This document shows, piece after piece, positions 16,822 to 25,612 of a stretch of DNA of 64,000 bases; position 1 is the first letter of the stretch, and each line of letters starts with the position of its first letter. Source of the DNA: Actinomycetes bacterium (GTDB lineage Bacteria > Actinomycetota > Acidimicrobiia > Acidimicrobiales > Microtrichaceae). The notes under the pieces are model-generated. The model was not told where the DNA came from. It made no database searches and saw only the letters and a list, made by a program, of their open reading frames with translations. A program made the position numbers and the translations under genes. Location: NCBI GenBank assembly GCA_023389745.1, contig JAEWED010000204.1, forward strand, positions 38,191 through 102,190, given 5' to 3'.

Positions 16822-17684
16822 GCGTCGAACACCCGGTCGGGTTCGGGCAGGCGCATGACCCGGCTCGCCCACCACCAGCACACGACGACCATCGCGACGC
16901 CCACGGCGACGAACAGCTGACCCTGCGGGGTGCGGTACGCGGCGCGACCGTCGCCCACGCTGAGCCCGGCGAGGGCCATGCCTGCAGGCACCAGCACCAC
17001 GAACCAGCGGGCGAACCGTGCGCCCGCCTGCTTGGCGTGGGCCTCCTTGCGTCCGAGCAGGTCCTGTCGGCGATCCTCTGCCAGCGCCGCCAGGCGACGA
17101 TCGACGTCACCGCCGACCTCGGCCGCGACGAGCAGCGTCTCGCACGCCGCGTCGGCGGTCGGATCCGCCAGCCGCTCCTTGAGCACCGAGATCATCCGGG
17201 GGAAGTCGGTGGTCAGTGCCCACTCCCGCTGCGCGGCTCGGAACGCCGGTCGCAGCTCCTCGGGTCCGTTCAGCCCGACGTCGATCAGTGCCTGTGGGAT
17301 CGAGCGCCCCGCCGAGCCCGTCATGACGCGCAGCTCCTCGATGAGCCGAGGCCACGACTCGCGGGCGGCTCGACGCGTGGCCTCCCGGCGCCGACGCCAC
17401 GCCGCTGCCGGGGCTGCTGCTGCGGCGGCACCGATGAGGACCGCGGCGAACCCGGGTCCGAAGAGCGCGACCGCCGGCAGCATGGCCGCGGCGCCGACCA
17501 GCGCGGACGCCACCACGAACTGCTGAGGGGAGACATCGTCGAGTCCGGCCTGTGCCAACAGCGAGCGCGCACGTCGTCCCACTCGGCTCGCGGCCGACGG
17601 CCGGTCAGGGCGCGGCGGACGGCCGGGCACCACGAGCAGGTGCACTCCGATCGCCGCGAGCGCGGCGAGCAACAGCCCCGTCAC
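16818..17684 (-). CDS. tadB: TadB, type II secretion F-domain membrane protein
   Basis: 288 residues from GTG 17684 (GTGA overlap with tadA). It has an N-terminal hydrophobic helix, a second pair near 57-95, and a GspF domain: WPRLIEELRVMTGSAGRSIPQAL, then LLVAAEVGGDVDRRLAALAEDRR. Two C-terminal helices follow. It is the partner of TadC in the Tad pilus platform. Confidence 0.9.
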   Translation of the reverse strand: MTGLLLAALAAIGVHLLVVPGRPPRPDRPSAASRVGRRARSLLAQAGLDDVSPQQFVVASALVGAAAMLPAVALFGPGFAAVLIGAAAAAAPAAAWRRRREATRRAARESWPRLIEELRVMTGSAGRSIPQALIDVGLNGPEELRPAFRAAQREWALTTDFPRMISVLKERLADPTADAACETLLVAAEVGGDVDRRLAALAEDRRQDLLGRKEAHAKQAGARFARWFVVLVPAGMALAGLSVGDGRAAYRTPQGQLFVAVGVAMVVVCWWWASRVMRLPEPDRVFDA

Positions 17685-19000
17685 GTCGCCGCCTCGCCGG
17701 AGGCGCCCAACAACGCCCGGACGTCGTGACCGGCTCGTTCCAGGCGGGCGCCGGCACGGATCGGGAGGATGCCGGTGGGAGCGAGCTCGGCGTGTGGCCC
17801 GCTGCGCGCGAACAGCTCGGTCGTTGTGAACTGCACGGCGTCGGGTCCGGCGGTCAGGTCCTCGACCGCCGTGATCGAGGTGACGCGGGGACCGCTCGGC
17901 CCACGCTCGGTGTGCACGACCAGGTCGACGGCTTCGCTGACCAGGCTGTTCAACGCTGCGACCGGCAAGGTCGAGGCGGCCTCGGAGAGCTGGGCCACGA
18001 AGCGCAGACGGGTCAGTGCCTGGCGTGCCGAGCCTGCGTGGATCGTCGTGTAGCCGGTGACCCCCGACGACAGCGTCAACAGCAGCGGCAGCGCTTCACG
18101 GTCGCGGACCTCGCCGACGATCGCCACATCGGGTGCCATCCGGAGGAACCCGGCGACCAGGCGCCGCAGGTCGATCTCGGGTCGGTCGAGACGTGCGGGC
18201 CGGGTCTGCATGCTGGCGAGGTTGGCGATCGGGATGTCGGCCTCGAACACCTCTTCCGCCACCACGACCCGTAGCGACGGGTCGAGCTCCGCCGCGCAGC
18301 ACGACAGCAGCGTCGTCTTGCCCGCGCCGGGTGCGCCGGCGAACACGATGCTCAGTCGTGCGTCGACCGCCGCCGCGAGGAACCGGGCGGCCTGGTGGCT
18401 CAACGAGCCGCGGTCGACCAGCTCGTCGAGGCGGGTGATCGCGACGCCGGTGAACTTGCGGATGTTCACCATCACGTGGCCGCCGCGGCTGAGGTCGCCG
18501 TGCACGATGTGGAGCCGGGCACCGTCGTCGAGCTGTGCGTCCTGCAGCCCTTCGGTCGGGTCGAGCTTGCGGTGTGAGGCGGTCGAGTCCTCGAGGAGCT
18601 TGGTGAGCGTCCGGGAGACGTGGTCGTCGTCGTGGAAGACCTCGTGGTGGTACTGGCTGCCGGTGCTGTGGCGGCGCACGAAGATCGACGACGGATCGTT
18701 GATGCAGATCTCCCAGATGTCGTCGTCGAGCAGCAGGTCGGTGAGCGGCCCGTACTGCGCGAGGTTGCGGAACGCTCGGCTCGCCACGCCGTCGGGATCG
18801 GCGATCGCGTGTTGGCGCAGGCCGCGACGGTGGTCCTCGGACCACTCCTGCACCGCAGTGTCGATCAGGCTGCGGAGCTGGCTTCGGCCGTCGGGGGTGT
18901 CGGCGTCGAGGCCGTCGGCGCTGGCGCGCTGCTGCACGAGCGCCTCGATCTCCTCGAGCGGCGATCGTGGCCGCGCGGCGGTCAGGTCGTCGATGCTCAT
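17681..19000 (-). CDS. tadA: TadA/CpaF-type pilus assembly ATPase
   Basis: 439 residues from ATG 19000, overlapping the tadZ stop. The type II/IV secretion ATPase core has Walker A FAGAPGAGKTTLL, an Asp box around VVVAEEVFEADIP, Walker B-like DVAIVGEVRDREALPLL and the His box TIHAGSARQALTRLR. The preceding all-helical domain (PLTDLLLDDDIWEICINDPSSIFV) is the CpaF N-terminal region that contacts the platform. It powers pilin extrusion and possibly retraction. Confidence 0.95.
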   Translation of the reverse strand: MSIDDLTAARPRSPLEEIEALVQQRASADGLDADTPDGRSQLRSLIDTAVQEWSEDHRRGLRQHAIADPDGVASRAFRNLAQYGPLTDLLLDDDIWEICINDPSSIFVRRHSTGSQYHHEVFHDDDHVSRTLTKLLEDSTASHRKLDPTEGLQDAQLDDGARLHIVHGDLSRGGHVMVNIRKFTGVAITRLDELVDRGSLSHQAARFLAAAVDARLSIVFAGAPGAGKTTLLSCCAAELDPSLRVVVAEEVFEADIPIANLASMQTRPARLDRPEIDLRRLVAGFLRMAPDVAIVGEVRDREALPLLLTLSSGVTGYTTIHAGSARQALTRLRFVAQLSEAASTLPVAALNSLVSEAVDLVVHTERGPSGPRVTSITAVEDLTAGPDAVQFTTTELFARSGPHAELAPTGILPIRAGARLERAGHDVRALLGASGEAAT

Positions 19001-20307
19001 GCGACCTCTCGATGCGCTGCTGAGTCGCCGTGTCGCGTCACCCCGAGCGTCCCGGGTCGGACTGGTGCCTCGTCGTGGTCGACCACCGGGCGGGGACCGG
19101 CATCGAGCAGGATCTGTCGCACCGCTCGACCGAGCGGCCGACACAGGGGTTCCGGCAGCCGGGCGACCTGGCGGTGCGCGTGCTCGAGCCGTCGGGCGAC
19201 GGGCAGGTGCACGAGCGGTGGGCCGTCGCCGTCGTGGGCGAGTCGTGTGAGTGACAGGGCCGTCGAGGACCTGGTGGCTGGGTTGCGCGTCGCCCGGTTG
19301 AGGATCGGGAGGATCCGAGCTGGCGGCACACCGGCGAGCGCGACGTCGTCGGTGAGTCGGACGAGGTCGTGCAGCCCCTTCAGCCCGGTCGTGCCGACGA
19401 CGACCACGAGATCCGCGTGGCGCATGCCGCAGCGTGTGACGCAATGACGGTCCTCGACGTCGACCGATCCGGTGTCGTCCTCGCCCTCGAGGTCGGCGTC
19501 GACGTCGAGGACCACGGTGTCGTAGGCCCGACGCAGACCGTCGAGGGCGGCCTCGACCGAACGTGGTCGAAGGCTCACCCAGTCCCTCGGGCGGCGCAGG
19601 CCGAGCAGCACGTCGTAGGAGCGCTCGGTGATGTGGAACAGCAGGCGGCGGACCTCGTCGGGTTCGACGGTGTCGACCCGGTGTGCATCGACCAGTTCGG
19701 GCAGCCCGGGGATGACGTCGCCCACGTCGTGGTACATCGCCAGGTCACCTCGACGCACACCGTCGACCAGGGCGACCCGCACGCTGGTGCCGTCGTTCCC
19801 GGGGCGGGCGAGTGACTGGGAGATGCCCATCGCGACCGTCGACGAGCCGGCGCCGCCGGTGCCGGTGACGACGACCAGCGTCGCCCGGTCCCGAGGCGGG
19901 GTGTCGAGCTGCACCCGCGCCGGGACCCTCAGGTCGTCGACGACGAGCGACGCATGGCGGCCGAGGGTGTCGAGCAGCTGCGCGACGTCGAAGCCCGGAC
20001 CCAGGATCTCTGCAGCACCGAGGGAGTCCCAGTCACGCTGCACCTTGCCGTCGGCGACGATGATCGACGCGACGGCGGCACCTCGCAGCGAGTGGATCAG
20101 CTCCCGGTCGACCCGGGCGGCGCCGGCGTCGGCGAGCAGCGCTGACACCCGACGGCCGGAGCCGATCACGGCGAGGACCTCGTCGCTGCTCATGCAGGTC
20201 ACGAGCTCGATCGGTGCGGCGCCAGAGGTCGACCACCTGGCCACCTCGGCGCTCCACGGCTGGCGGGGCCGGGCCAGGGCGATGACGACGTAGCGCCCCT
20301 CGCTCAC
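18997..20307 (-). CDS. tadZ: TadZ/CpaE-like pilus localisation ATPase-fold protein
   Basis: 436 residues from GTG 20307 (GTGA overlap with the cpaB-like gene). There is an N-terminal receiver-like domain (about 1-130), then a MinD/ParA-type domain beginning at VVVTGTGGAGSSTVAMG. In ParA/MinD proteins this deviant Walker A is KGGxGKT; here both lysines are absent (TGGAGSST), so ATP hydrolysis is doubtful. TadZ proteins are known to have degenerate Walker motifs and to act as polar localisers for Tad machinery. Later MinD-like motifs are DGVRRGDLAM, DTVVLDVDAD and LVVVVGTTGLKGLHDL. Confidence 0.85.
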   Translation of the reverse strand: MSEGRYVVIALARPRQPWSAEVARWSTSGAAPIELVTCMSSDEVLAVIGSGRRVSALLADAGAARVDRELIHSLRGAAVASIIVADGKVQRDWDSLGAAEILGPGFDVAQLLDTLGRHASLVVDDLRVPARVQLDTPPRDRATLVVVTGTGGAGSSTVAMGISQSLARPGNDGTSVRVALVDGVRRGDLAMYHDVGDVIPGLPELVDAHRVDTVEPDEVRRLLFHITERSYDVLLGLRRPRDWVSLRPRSVEAALDGLRRAYDTVVLDVDADLEGEDDTGSVDVEDRHCVTRCGMRHADLVVVVGTTGLKGLHDLVRLTDDVALAGVPPARILPILNRATRNPATRSSTALSLTRLAHDGDGPPLVHLPVARRLEHAHRQVARLPEPLCRPLGRAVRQILLDAGPRPVVDHDEAPVRPGTLGVTRHGDSAAHREVA

Positions 20308-21014
20308 GTCGGACGCTCCTCAGCGGCGTCGCCGGGCGCCGGCAGGGCCAGGCTCACATCGGTCCGCACGGCGGCGTCGGTCACCACCTCGGCCGTTGCC
20401 CTGTCCGGCAGACCGAGCCGCACGACGACGTTGCCGTCCGCTCCGATCCCGGACCCGTCCGGCGCCTGTACGCCGGTGACCAGGACCCCCTCGGCGACCG
20501 TCGCGGTGCCGCGTCCCGCGGGATCGGTGGAGAGCACGTCGACGGCGTCGCCGGTGGCGATCGTGCTGTCGAGTGCCCGAGCCGCAGGGAGCTCGATCGC
20601 GATCTCGATCGACGCTCGGTCGGTGAACCGGCCGGTGTCGTACAGGTCGCCGGGTCGGAGCAGGTCGAGCTTGTCGAGTCGGACCGCCGCGGTGCGGCCG
20701 AGGATCGAGTCGAGGTCGTCGGCGTCGACGACCGCCAGGTCGTCGGGCAGATCGAGGGCGATCGTGCCGAGGTCGTCGCCGGTGATCGCCGCGCCCGCTT
20801 CGACGGTCCGGGTCAGCACGACGTACCGGGATGTCGGCGGGTTGGTGGCGGATCGGTGGGCGACGAACACGCCGGCCGCGGCGATGGTCACGAGCAACCC
20901 GCCGACGACCGCCCGGTTCGACGGCAGTCGGTGCCGGAACCGATGGGCCTCGACCGTCCGCCGGTCCTCCGGCGTCTCCGAGATGAGTGGTCGTCGGTGC
21001 CCCCGCAATGACAT
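20304..21014 (-). CDS. CpaB/RcpC-like SAF-domain pilus protein
   Basis: 236 residues. Start taken at ATG 21014 because a promoter places the transcript start at that codon; a TTG at 21050 is the alternative but lies on the -35 element. A cytoplasmic basic N-terminus is followed by one helix (VVGGLLVTIAAAGVFVAH), then an SAF-type domain ([31 protein letters not shown]) as in CpaB/RcpC. In Gram-negatives RcpC interacts with the secretin; no secretin is encoded here, as expected for a monoderm envelope. First gene of the 11-gene operon. Confidence 0.85.
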   Translation of the reverse strand: MSLRGHRRPLISETPEDRRTVEAHRFRHRLPSNRAVVGGLLVTIAAAGVFVAHRSATNPPTSRYVVLTRTVEAGAAITGDDLGTIALDLPDDLAVVDADDLDSILGRTAAVRLDKLDLLRPGDLYDTGRFTDRASIEIAIELPAARALDSTIATGDAVDVLSTDPAGRGTATVAEGVLVTGVQAPDGSGIGADGNVVVRLGLPDRATAEVVTDAAVRTDVSLALPAPGDAAEERPT

Positions 21015-21020
21015 GCGGGC

Positions 21021-21050
21021 ACGGTACGACGTAGAGGGAGATGTCGTCAA
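21021..21050 (-). promoter_or_regulatory. Tad operon promoter, leaderless
   Basis: On the minus strand TTGACG (21050-21045), an 18-nt spacer, and TACCGT (21026-21021), followed after 6 nt by ATG 21014. Both boxes fit sigma-A consensus, and the spacing puts transcription start on the ATG. Confidence 0.7.
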
Positions 21051-21109
21051 ACATCATGAAATGCATTGAAACCGACCAGTTGGTCATCGTGGGTGTCGAC
21101 AGGGGTCGC

Positions 21110-21115
21110 TAGAGT
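21110..21115 (+). promoter_or_regulatory. -10 box for the excisionase-like HTH gene
   Basis: TAGAGT ends 7 nt before GTG 21123. No good -35 at standard spacing (a TTGGTC at 21080-21085 is 24 nt away). Confidence 0.5.
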
Positions 21116-21122
21116 CGATCTC

Positions 21123-21359
21123 GTGAGCACCTCGGACATCACCTGGCTGAACACCGTGGAGAGCGCTCGACGACTCGGCATCACGCCCCGCACGCTCTAC
21201 CGGTTCATCGACGACGGGAAGATCCCCGCCTACCGCTTCGGTCGTGTGATCCGGCTGAAGGAGTCCGAGGTCGCCGAGTTCATCGAGTCGTGCCGCATCC
21301 AGCCGGGCACGCTCGACACCTCGTCGGTCGAGGGCGACGACGAGCTCGCCGAGAGCTGA
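21123..21359 (+). CDS. Excisionase-like helix-turn-helix DNA-binding protein
   Basis: 78 residues from GTG 21123, a start backed by TAGAGT 7 nt upstream. Motif WLNTVESARRLGITPRTLYR, then IPAYRFGRVIRLKESEVAEFI, is the MerR-like winged helix of HTH_17/excisionase-family proteins. Chromosomal members of this family usually act as transcription factors, not recombination factors. It is divergent from the tad operon with about 108 bp between starts, so it is a candidate regulator of that operon. The acidic tail (SSVEGDDELAES) is short. Confidence 0.85.
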   Translation: MSTSDITWLNTVESARRLGITPRTLYRFIDDGKIPAYRFGRVIRLKESEVAEFIESCRIQPGTLDTSSVEGDDELAES

Positions 21360-21419
21360 CTCGAAGAACCCGAGCTCGACTCTCTCGAGAAACGCCGACG
21401 GCACACCGGCGCTGGTGCG

Positions 21420-21425
21420 TAGCGT
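21420..21425 (+). promoter_or_regulatory. -10 box for methyltransferase gene
   Basis: TAGCGT ends 6 nt upstream of ATG 21432, with no Shine-Dalgarno sequence between; leaderless pattern. Confidence 0.45.
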
Positions 21426-21431
21426 CGGGGC

Positions 21432-22280
21432 ATGGCCGAACCGTCGCAGTTCGAGCTCTGGAACCACGCCGTCGGCGACGCGTGGGTCGACCACGCAGAT
21501 GCCTTCGATCTCACGCTCGCTCCGTTCGGCGAAGCCGTCATCGCACGCGTGGCGCCGCAGGCGGGGGAGCGGGTGCTCGACATCGGATGTGGCACCGGAG
21601 CGACCACCCGTGTGCTCGCCTCGATCGTGGCGCCCGGCGCCGTGCTCGGTGTCGACCTGTCGACGACCATGCTCGACGAGGCGACCCGGCGCGCCGCCGC
21701 GGTCGGACTCTCGAACGTCGAGTACCTCGCCGCTGACGTCCAGGACGAGTGGTTCGACCACGAGCCCTTCGACGTCGCGTTCTCACGCTTCGGGGTCATG
21801 TTCTTCCCCGACCCGGTGCTCGCCTTCTCGAACATCGCCGCGGCGCTCCGTCCGGGCGGCCGGCTCGGCTTCATCTGCTTCCAGTCGCCCGCGGTCAACC
21901 CCTTCATGGTCGTGCCGGTGTTCGCCGGTGCGGCGCAGCTCGACGGCGCGCTCGCGCCGACACCCGGGGCACCGGGGCCGTTCTCGTTGGCGGACCCGGA
22001 GCACGTCGAGTCGTTGCTGCACTCGGCCGGCTTCGAGTCGGTGGCGATCGACGCCGGACCCGATCAGGCCGTGCTCGTCGGCGCCGACGACCTGGACGCG
22101 CTCGCCGCACGACTGCTCGCACAGAACCCGATGACCGCCACCGCGCTCGCGCAGGCGGAGCCGGCTGTGCGCGAGCGTGCCGTGCGCGCCGCCGCCGCGG
22201 CGCTCGAGGAGCACCGCGGCGGCGACGTCGTCCGGATGGGTGCCGGCACCTGGGTCGTGACCGCGGCCACGCCGGGGTGA
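21432..22280 (+). CDS. Class I SAM-dependent methyltransferase
   Basis: 282 residues; ATG 21432 with TAGCGT 6 nt upstream. Motif I VLDIGCGTGATTRVLA binds SAM; motif II region VLGVDLSTTMLDEAT, motif post-II FDVAFSRFGVMFF and motif III ALRPGGRLGFICF all match the UbiE/COQ5-type Methyltransf_11/25 fold. The C-terminal ~100 residues are helical and Ala-rich. Neighbours give no pathway context, so the substrate is unknown. Confidence 0.9.
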   Translation: MAEPSQFELWNHAVGDAWVDHADAFDLTLAPFGEAVIARVAPQAGERVLDIGCGTGATTRVLASIVAPGAVLGVDLSTTMLDEATRRAAAVGLSNVEYLAADVQDEWFDHEPFDVAFSRFGVMFFPDPVLAFSNIAAALRPGGRLGFICFQSPAVNPFMVVPVFAGAAQLDGALAPTPGAPGPFSLADPEHVESLLHSAGFESVAIDAGPDQAVLVGADDLDALAARLLAQNPMTATALAQAEPAVRERAVRAAAAALEEHRGGDVVRMGAGTWVVTAATPG

Positions 22281-22313
22281 CGCGCCGGACCACGCGCCCG
22301 GCGATCAGCTCGT

Positions 22314-23198
22314 TCAGCTGGCGACAGGCACGATCACCTCACGCTGGCGACGGGCGCCGAACGCGTGGGTGTCGACGTAGTCACGCAGCTGCGTGACCGC
22401 CGTCTCGAACGGGGTCTTCTCGGCGACCGAGCCGAGCACTGCCTTGGTCGTGCCGACCACGAGCCGCTCGCGGATGGGACCCCACGGAAAGCCGTAGAGG
22501 CGACGGTGGTGATCGCTCATCAGGGCGATCGACGCGTTGACCATCAAGGACTTGCCCAACGCTGCCGGTGCGCCGCCTTCGTCGGGCGCGGCGGCCATCA
22601 GGTCCTTGAACCACAGGCACGGCGTGGTCTGCGCGAGTCGCGGCTCCATCGAGGTCATGTACTCCTCGAGCTCGGCGGCGCTCGAGGCCACCTTGTCGGG
22701 GTCGCAGCCGACGAGCCGCGCCGCGACCTTCTGCTCGACGACGAACTGGTCGCGATCGGCGGGACTCAGCTCCAAGCCGTAGGTCTGCCACCCACGCAGC
22801 AGCGACCAGGTCAGCGCGTTGTTCACCCACACGAGCAGGTGCTCGTCATCGGCGTTGATCGTCTCGCCGGTGTCGGGGTGCACCGCGTGACAGCGGGCGT
22901 GGATGCGGCGCAGGGTCGCTGCTGCCTTCTCGGCCGAGGCGACGTCGCCGTAGGTGATCGTCGTGCCGTACTCGCTGGTGCGTTGGGCGCGCAGCTCCGG
23001 CTTCTCACGGAAGCTCGAGGCCTGGTCGATGACGTACATCACCGGGGGGTAGAGCATCTGGATCGTCGCGGCCGTCGCAGCGGCGATGGCCGTCGAGGGG
23101 TGTGCCATGCCACGCCACGTCACCGAGTCGGGACCGAACAGGCCGTCGTCGCTCGTGTGCGGGCCGGCGTTGATGTTGTCGGGACGGGCGGTGGTCAT
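22314..23198 (-). CDS. MpaB-family oxygenase (DUF2236)
   Basis: 294 residues from ATG 23198 with AAGGAG upstream. Motifs DSVTWRGMAHPSTAIAA, AQRTSEYGTTITYGD, then RRIHARCHAVHPDTG and LLVWVNNALTWSLL correspond to the conserved His/Arg-rich core of the DUF2236/MpaB oxygenase family, which includes heme-dependent proteins such as latex-clearing-protein-like enzymes. The His residues in HARCHAVHP and the later DHHRRLYGF are probable heme ligands or active-site residues. Monocistronic; substrate unknown. Confidence 0.85.
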   Translation of the reverse strand: MTTARPDNINAGPHTSDDGLFGPDSVTWRGMAHPSTAIAAATAATIQMLYPPVMYVIDQASSFREKPELRAQRTSEYGTTITYGDVASAEKAAATLRRIHARCHAVHPDTGETINADDEHLLVWVNNALTWSLLRGWQTYGLELSPADRDQFVVEQKVAARLVGCDPDKVASSAAELEEYMTSMEPRLAQTTPCLWFKDLMAAAPDEGGAPAALGKSLMVNASIALMSDHHRRLYGFPWGPIRERLVVGTTKAVLGSVAEKTPFETAVTQLRDYVDTHAFGARRQREVIVPVAS

Positions 23199-23245
23199 GT
23201 GGTCCTGCGCTCCTTCGGTTCCGGGCGCGTCGCCGGTGGCGGTCG

Positions 23246-23270
23246 ACGGCCTGACAGACCTGTCGGCCGT
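23246..23270 (-). terminator. Hairpin between the cyclase and oxygenase genes
   Basis: An 11-bp stem (ACGGCC plus GACAG against CTGTCGGCCGT) with one bulged T and a 2-nt loop lies downstream of the cyclase stop and upstream of the oxygenase start, both minus strand. It lacks a U tract, so it may be a terminator or an operator. Confidence 0.4.
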
Positions 23271-23323
23271 CCGACCGGGAACTTCAGTGACCGACGCGGC
23301 GCAACGACTCCGCAGCGGGCGGC

Positions 23324-25501
23324 TCAGCGCCCGACGAACTCGATCGGCGGGGACTTCTTCTCACACGCCTCGACGTCGTGGCGCGCCGCGGGATCGACGA
23401 TGAACTCGTTGCGCAGCTTCCGCAGGCACGGCGGGGGCGAGTAGGCCAGATCCGCGCTCATCGTCGGGAAGTTCGCCAGGGTCGCATGGTCGAGCTGGGC
23501 GGCCATCGCCTCACCCCACTTGTTCGTGCCGGATGCCGAGATGCCGCCCTGGGCGATGAGCACCGGCACGTCGCCCGTCAGGGGCCGTGACAGCTGGTCG
23601 AAGACCGAGGAGACGTCCCACGCCTCGCACACCGGGGCGAAGCTCTTGTCGGCGGCGCCGGCGAACTCGTCGACCGCGGACGCCGAGATCTCGGCGGTGC
23701 GGTTCGGGATGGCGTCGTACGCGCACAGGTAGGACAACGTCGCGCCGGCCCGGGCGTCGGGGGCGATGAAGAACCGCGCCTCCTCCTCGATCGCCGTCGA
23801 GGCGGCCAGCTCGTCGCTGGTCCCCTCGCCGTCGATCGCCTCGGGCATGAGGCCGAGCCGGTCGGACTGGAACATCGCGGACTCGAGCGCGGACGCCCAC
23901 CGTCGCCCGTCGAGCAGCACCTGGTGGGGGCCGGTGCCCGCCAGCGTCGTCGCAGCGACCAGCACCGGCTGCGCGGCGTACTGCTCGGACTTCGTCCGGT
24001 ACTCGCCCGTCAGGTCGGGGTGCTCCGCGGCGCACTCCTCGTCGTCGTTGCACAGGTCGACCAGTCGCTCGAAGGACTTCTCGAGCGAGTGCACCGGGTC
24101 ACCCAGCGGCGAGCTGCCCGGACTGACCGGGTTGGTGAGCAGCACCGCCGACACCGCGTCGGGTGAGTGACGGGCGAACGAGGCGACGGCGGTGGTCGTG
24201 AGCCCGCCGCCCGCGACGTTCACCGGCGCCAGGTCGTCCACGATCACCAGGTCCCGGATGTCGTCGGCGACCTCGGCCATGTTGTAGCCGTCGAGCTGCA
24301 CGTCCTCGGTTCGCAGGTCCTGCGCGCACTGGCGAGCGGCCTCGACCCGCCGGCCGATGGCCTCGGGGTCGTCGGCGCGGAGGCGCAAGGTCTGTTCCCA
24401 CGCGTCGCGCATCCCGGGGCAGTCGAGCTCGGGGCGGTCGCCGGGCTGGAAGCCACGCAGCCCGAGCGCGTGCACGTCGGCGACCTCGCTCAGCGACGTG
24501 GTCGTCACCGGCTCGTTCACGTCGACCAGCACCACCGGGTTCGCGCTCGGGTGGTCCGCGTAGATGCTGGTGACCGGCACGGCGACCTTGTCTCCGTCAG
24601 GGTCCTCGCGCGACTCCGGCACCAGGAGCTCGCGGCAGACCGCGTCGGGAGCGGCGTCGACGATCTCGGGCGCGCACTCCGCGTCGCGCAGCTCCGGTGT
24701 GTAGCCCCTCGGAGCGGCCAGGCGCGGCGCGGTCTCGAGGCCGTCGCTGGCATCGCCGCTCGAGCCGCCGCCTCCAGCCGCCATCGCCAGACCTCCGCCG
24801 ACGAGCACGACGGCGAGCAACGCCGCGATCGCAAGGGTGGTCCGCCGGCGGCGCCGCGGAGGTCGTGCGGTGTCGTCGCCGTCGAGCGACGGGGTCGGCA
24901 GGTCGCTCGCCTCGTCGGACGGGGGCTCGGGTGTCGCGACCGGCTCGACCGGCGCCACCATGGGGGCCAGGACGGGATGGGACGGGTCGTCGTGCCACGA
25001 GATGTCCACCGTCGGCAGCGGTGCGGCCAGGCCCTTGAGCGGCAGGGCGCCGACCTCGGTGATGCGGTGGTCGCCCGCCCGCGAGCCGACCAGGTGGCGC
25101 ACGACCGCGTTGGCGAGGGTCTGCCCCGGCGCCGCGGCGTTGCACAGGCGGGCGGCCTCGACGACGGGGATGCCGAACCAGTCGCTCTGCTCGTGTGCGA
25201 CCTCGCCGGCGCTGATGCCGATGCGCAGGCTGATGGGATCCTCGGTGTCGATCCACCGAGAGGCCATGTGCAGGTCCCGCGCACACGACAGCGCACGAAC
25301 CGCGCTGTGCTCGAACACGACCATCAGGCCGTCGCCCAGGTGCTTCACGACCTCGCCGTCGTTGCGCTCGACCGCGTCGTTCAACGCGCTGAAGAGCGCC
25401 CGCCGGTCCTCGTCCGCAGCGATGTCACCCAGTCGGACCAGACGTTCCGTCGATCCGACGACGTCGCAGAAGAGCACTGTCACGGTCGCGCTGGAAGACA
25501 T
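23324..25501 (-). CDS. Class III cyclase domain fused to a membrane helix and a degenerate alpha/beta hydrolase
   Basis: 725 residues; ATG 25501 follows AGGAGG closely. Residues 1-165 are a class III nucleotide cyclase domain: Asp13 (FCDVVGST) and Asp57 (HLGDGLMVVF) are the metal ligands and Lys53 fits purine recognition. The transition-state Asn is Val114 (IPVVEAARLC), while Arg118 is kept. A Pro/Asp-rich linker leads to one membrane helix (221-241). The external ~480 residues resemble TAP-like alpha/beta hydrolases, but the nucleophile elbow reads VNVAGGGLT (427-435), with Gly where Ser is expected, and the C-terminal Gly-His-Gly is missing. It is probably a ligand-binding sensor coupled to an intracellular cyclase-like output. 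Confidence 0.85.
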   Translation of the reverse strand: MSSSATVTVLFCDVVGSTERLVRLGDIAADEDRRALFSALNDAVERNDGEVVKHLGDGLMVVFEHSAVRALSCARDLHMASRWIDTEDPISLRIGISAGEVAHEQSDWFGIPVVEAARLCNAAAPGQTLANAVVRHLVGSRAGDHRITEVGALPLKGLAAPLPTVDISWHDDPSHPVLAPMVAPVEPVATPEPPSDEASDLPTPSLDGDDTARPPRRRRRTTLAIAALLAVVLVGGGLAMAAGGGGSSGDASDGLETAPRLAAPRGYTPELRDAECAPEIVDAAPDAVCRELLVPESREDPDGDKVAVPVTSIYADHPSANPVVLVDVNEPVTTTSLSEVADVHALGLRGFQPGDRPELDCPGMRDAWEQTLRLRADDPEAIGRRVEAARQCAQDLRTEDVQLDGYNMAEVADDIRDLVIVDDLAPVNVAGGGLTTTAVASFARHSPDAVSAVLLTNPVSPGSSPLGDPVHSLEKSFERLVDLCNDDEECAAEHPDLTGEYRTKSEQYAAQPVLVAATTLAGTGPHQVLLDGRRWASALESAMFQSDRLGLMPEAIDGEGTSDELAASTAIEEEARFFIAPDARAGATLSYLCAYDAIPNRTAEISASAVDEFAGAADKSFAPVCEAWDVSSVFDQLSRPLTGDVPVLIAQGGISASGTNKWGEAMAAQLDHATLANFPTMSADLAYSPPPCLRKLRNEFIVDPAARHDVEACEKKSPPIEFVGR

Positions 25502-25612
25502 CTCCCTCCTGGCCGACCAGAGGTCGTCGTTGACGAGGACCTTGCGTCCACAGTCTTCCAGAGGTCTCGTGTGCCTGCCCGAGGAATAGGTCGGGTGCTC
25601 GGAAAGGGCTGC

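Noticed and set aside
20304..21050. TTG start at 21050 for the CpaB-like gene
   Set aside because: That TTG is the first part of the TTGACG -35 element, and the -10 box places the transcript start at ATG 21014.
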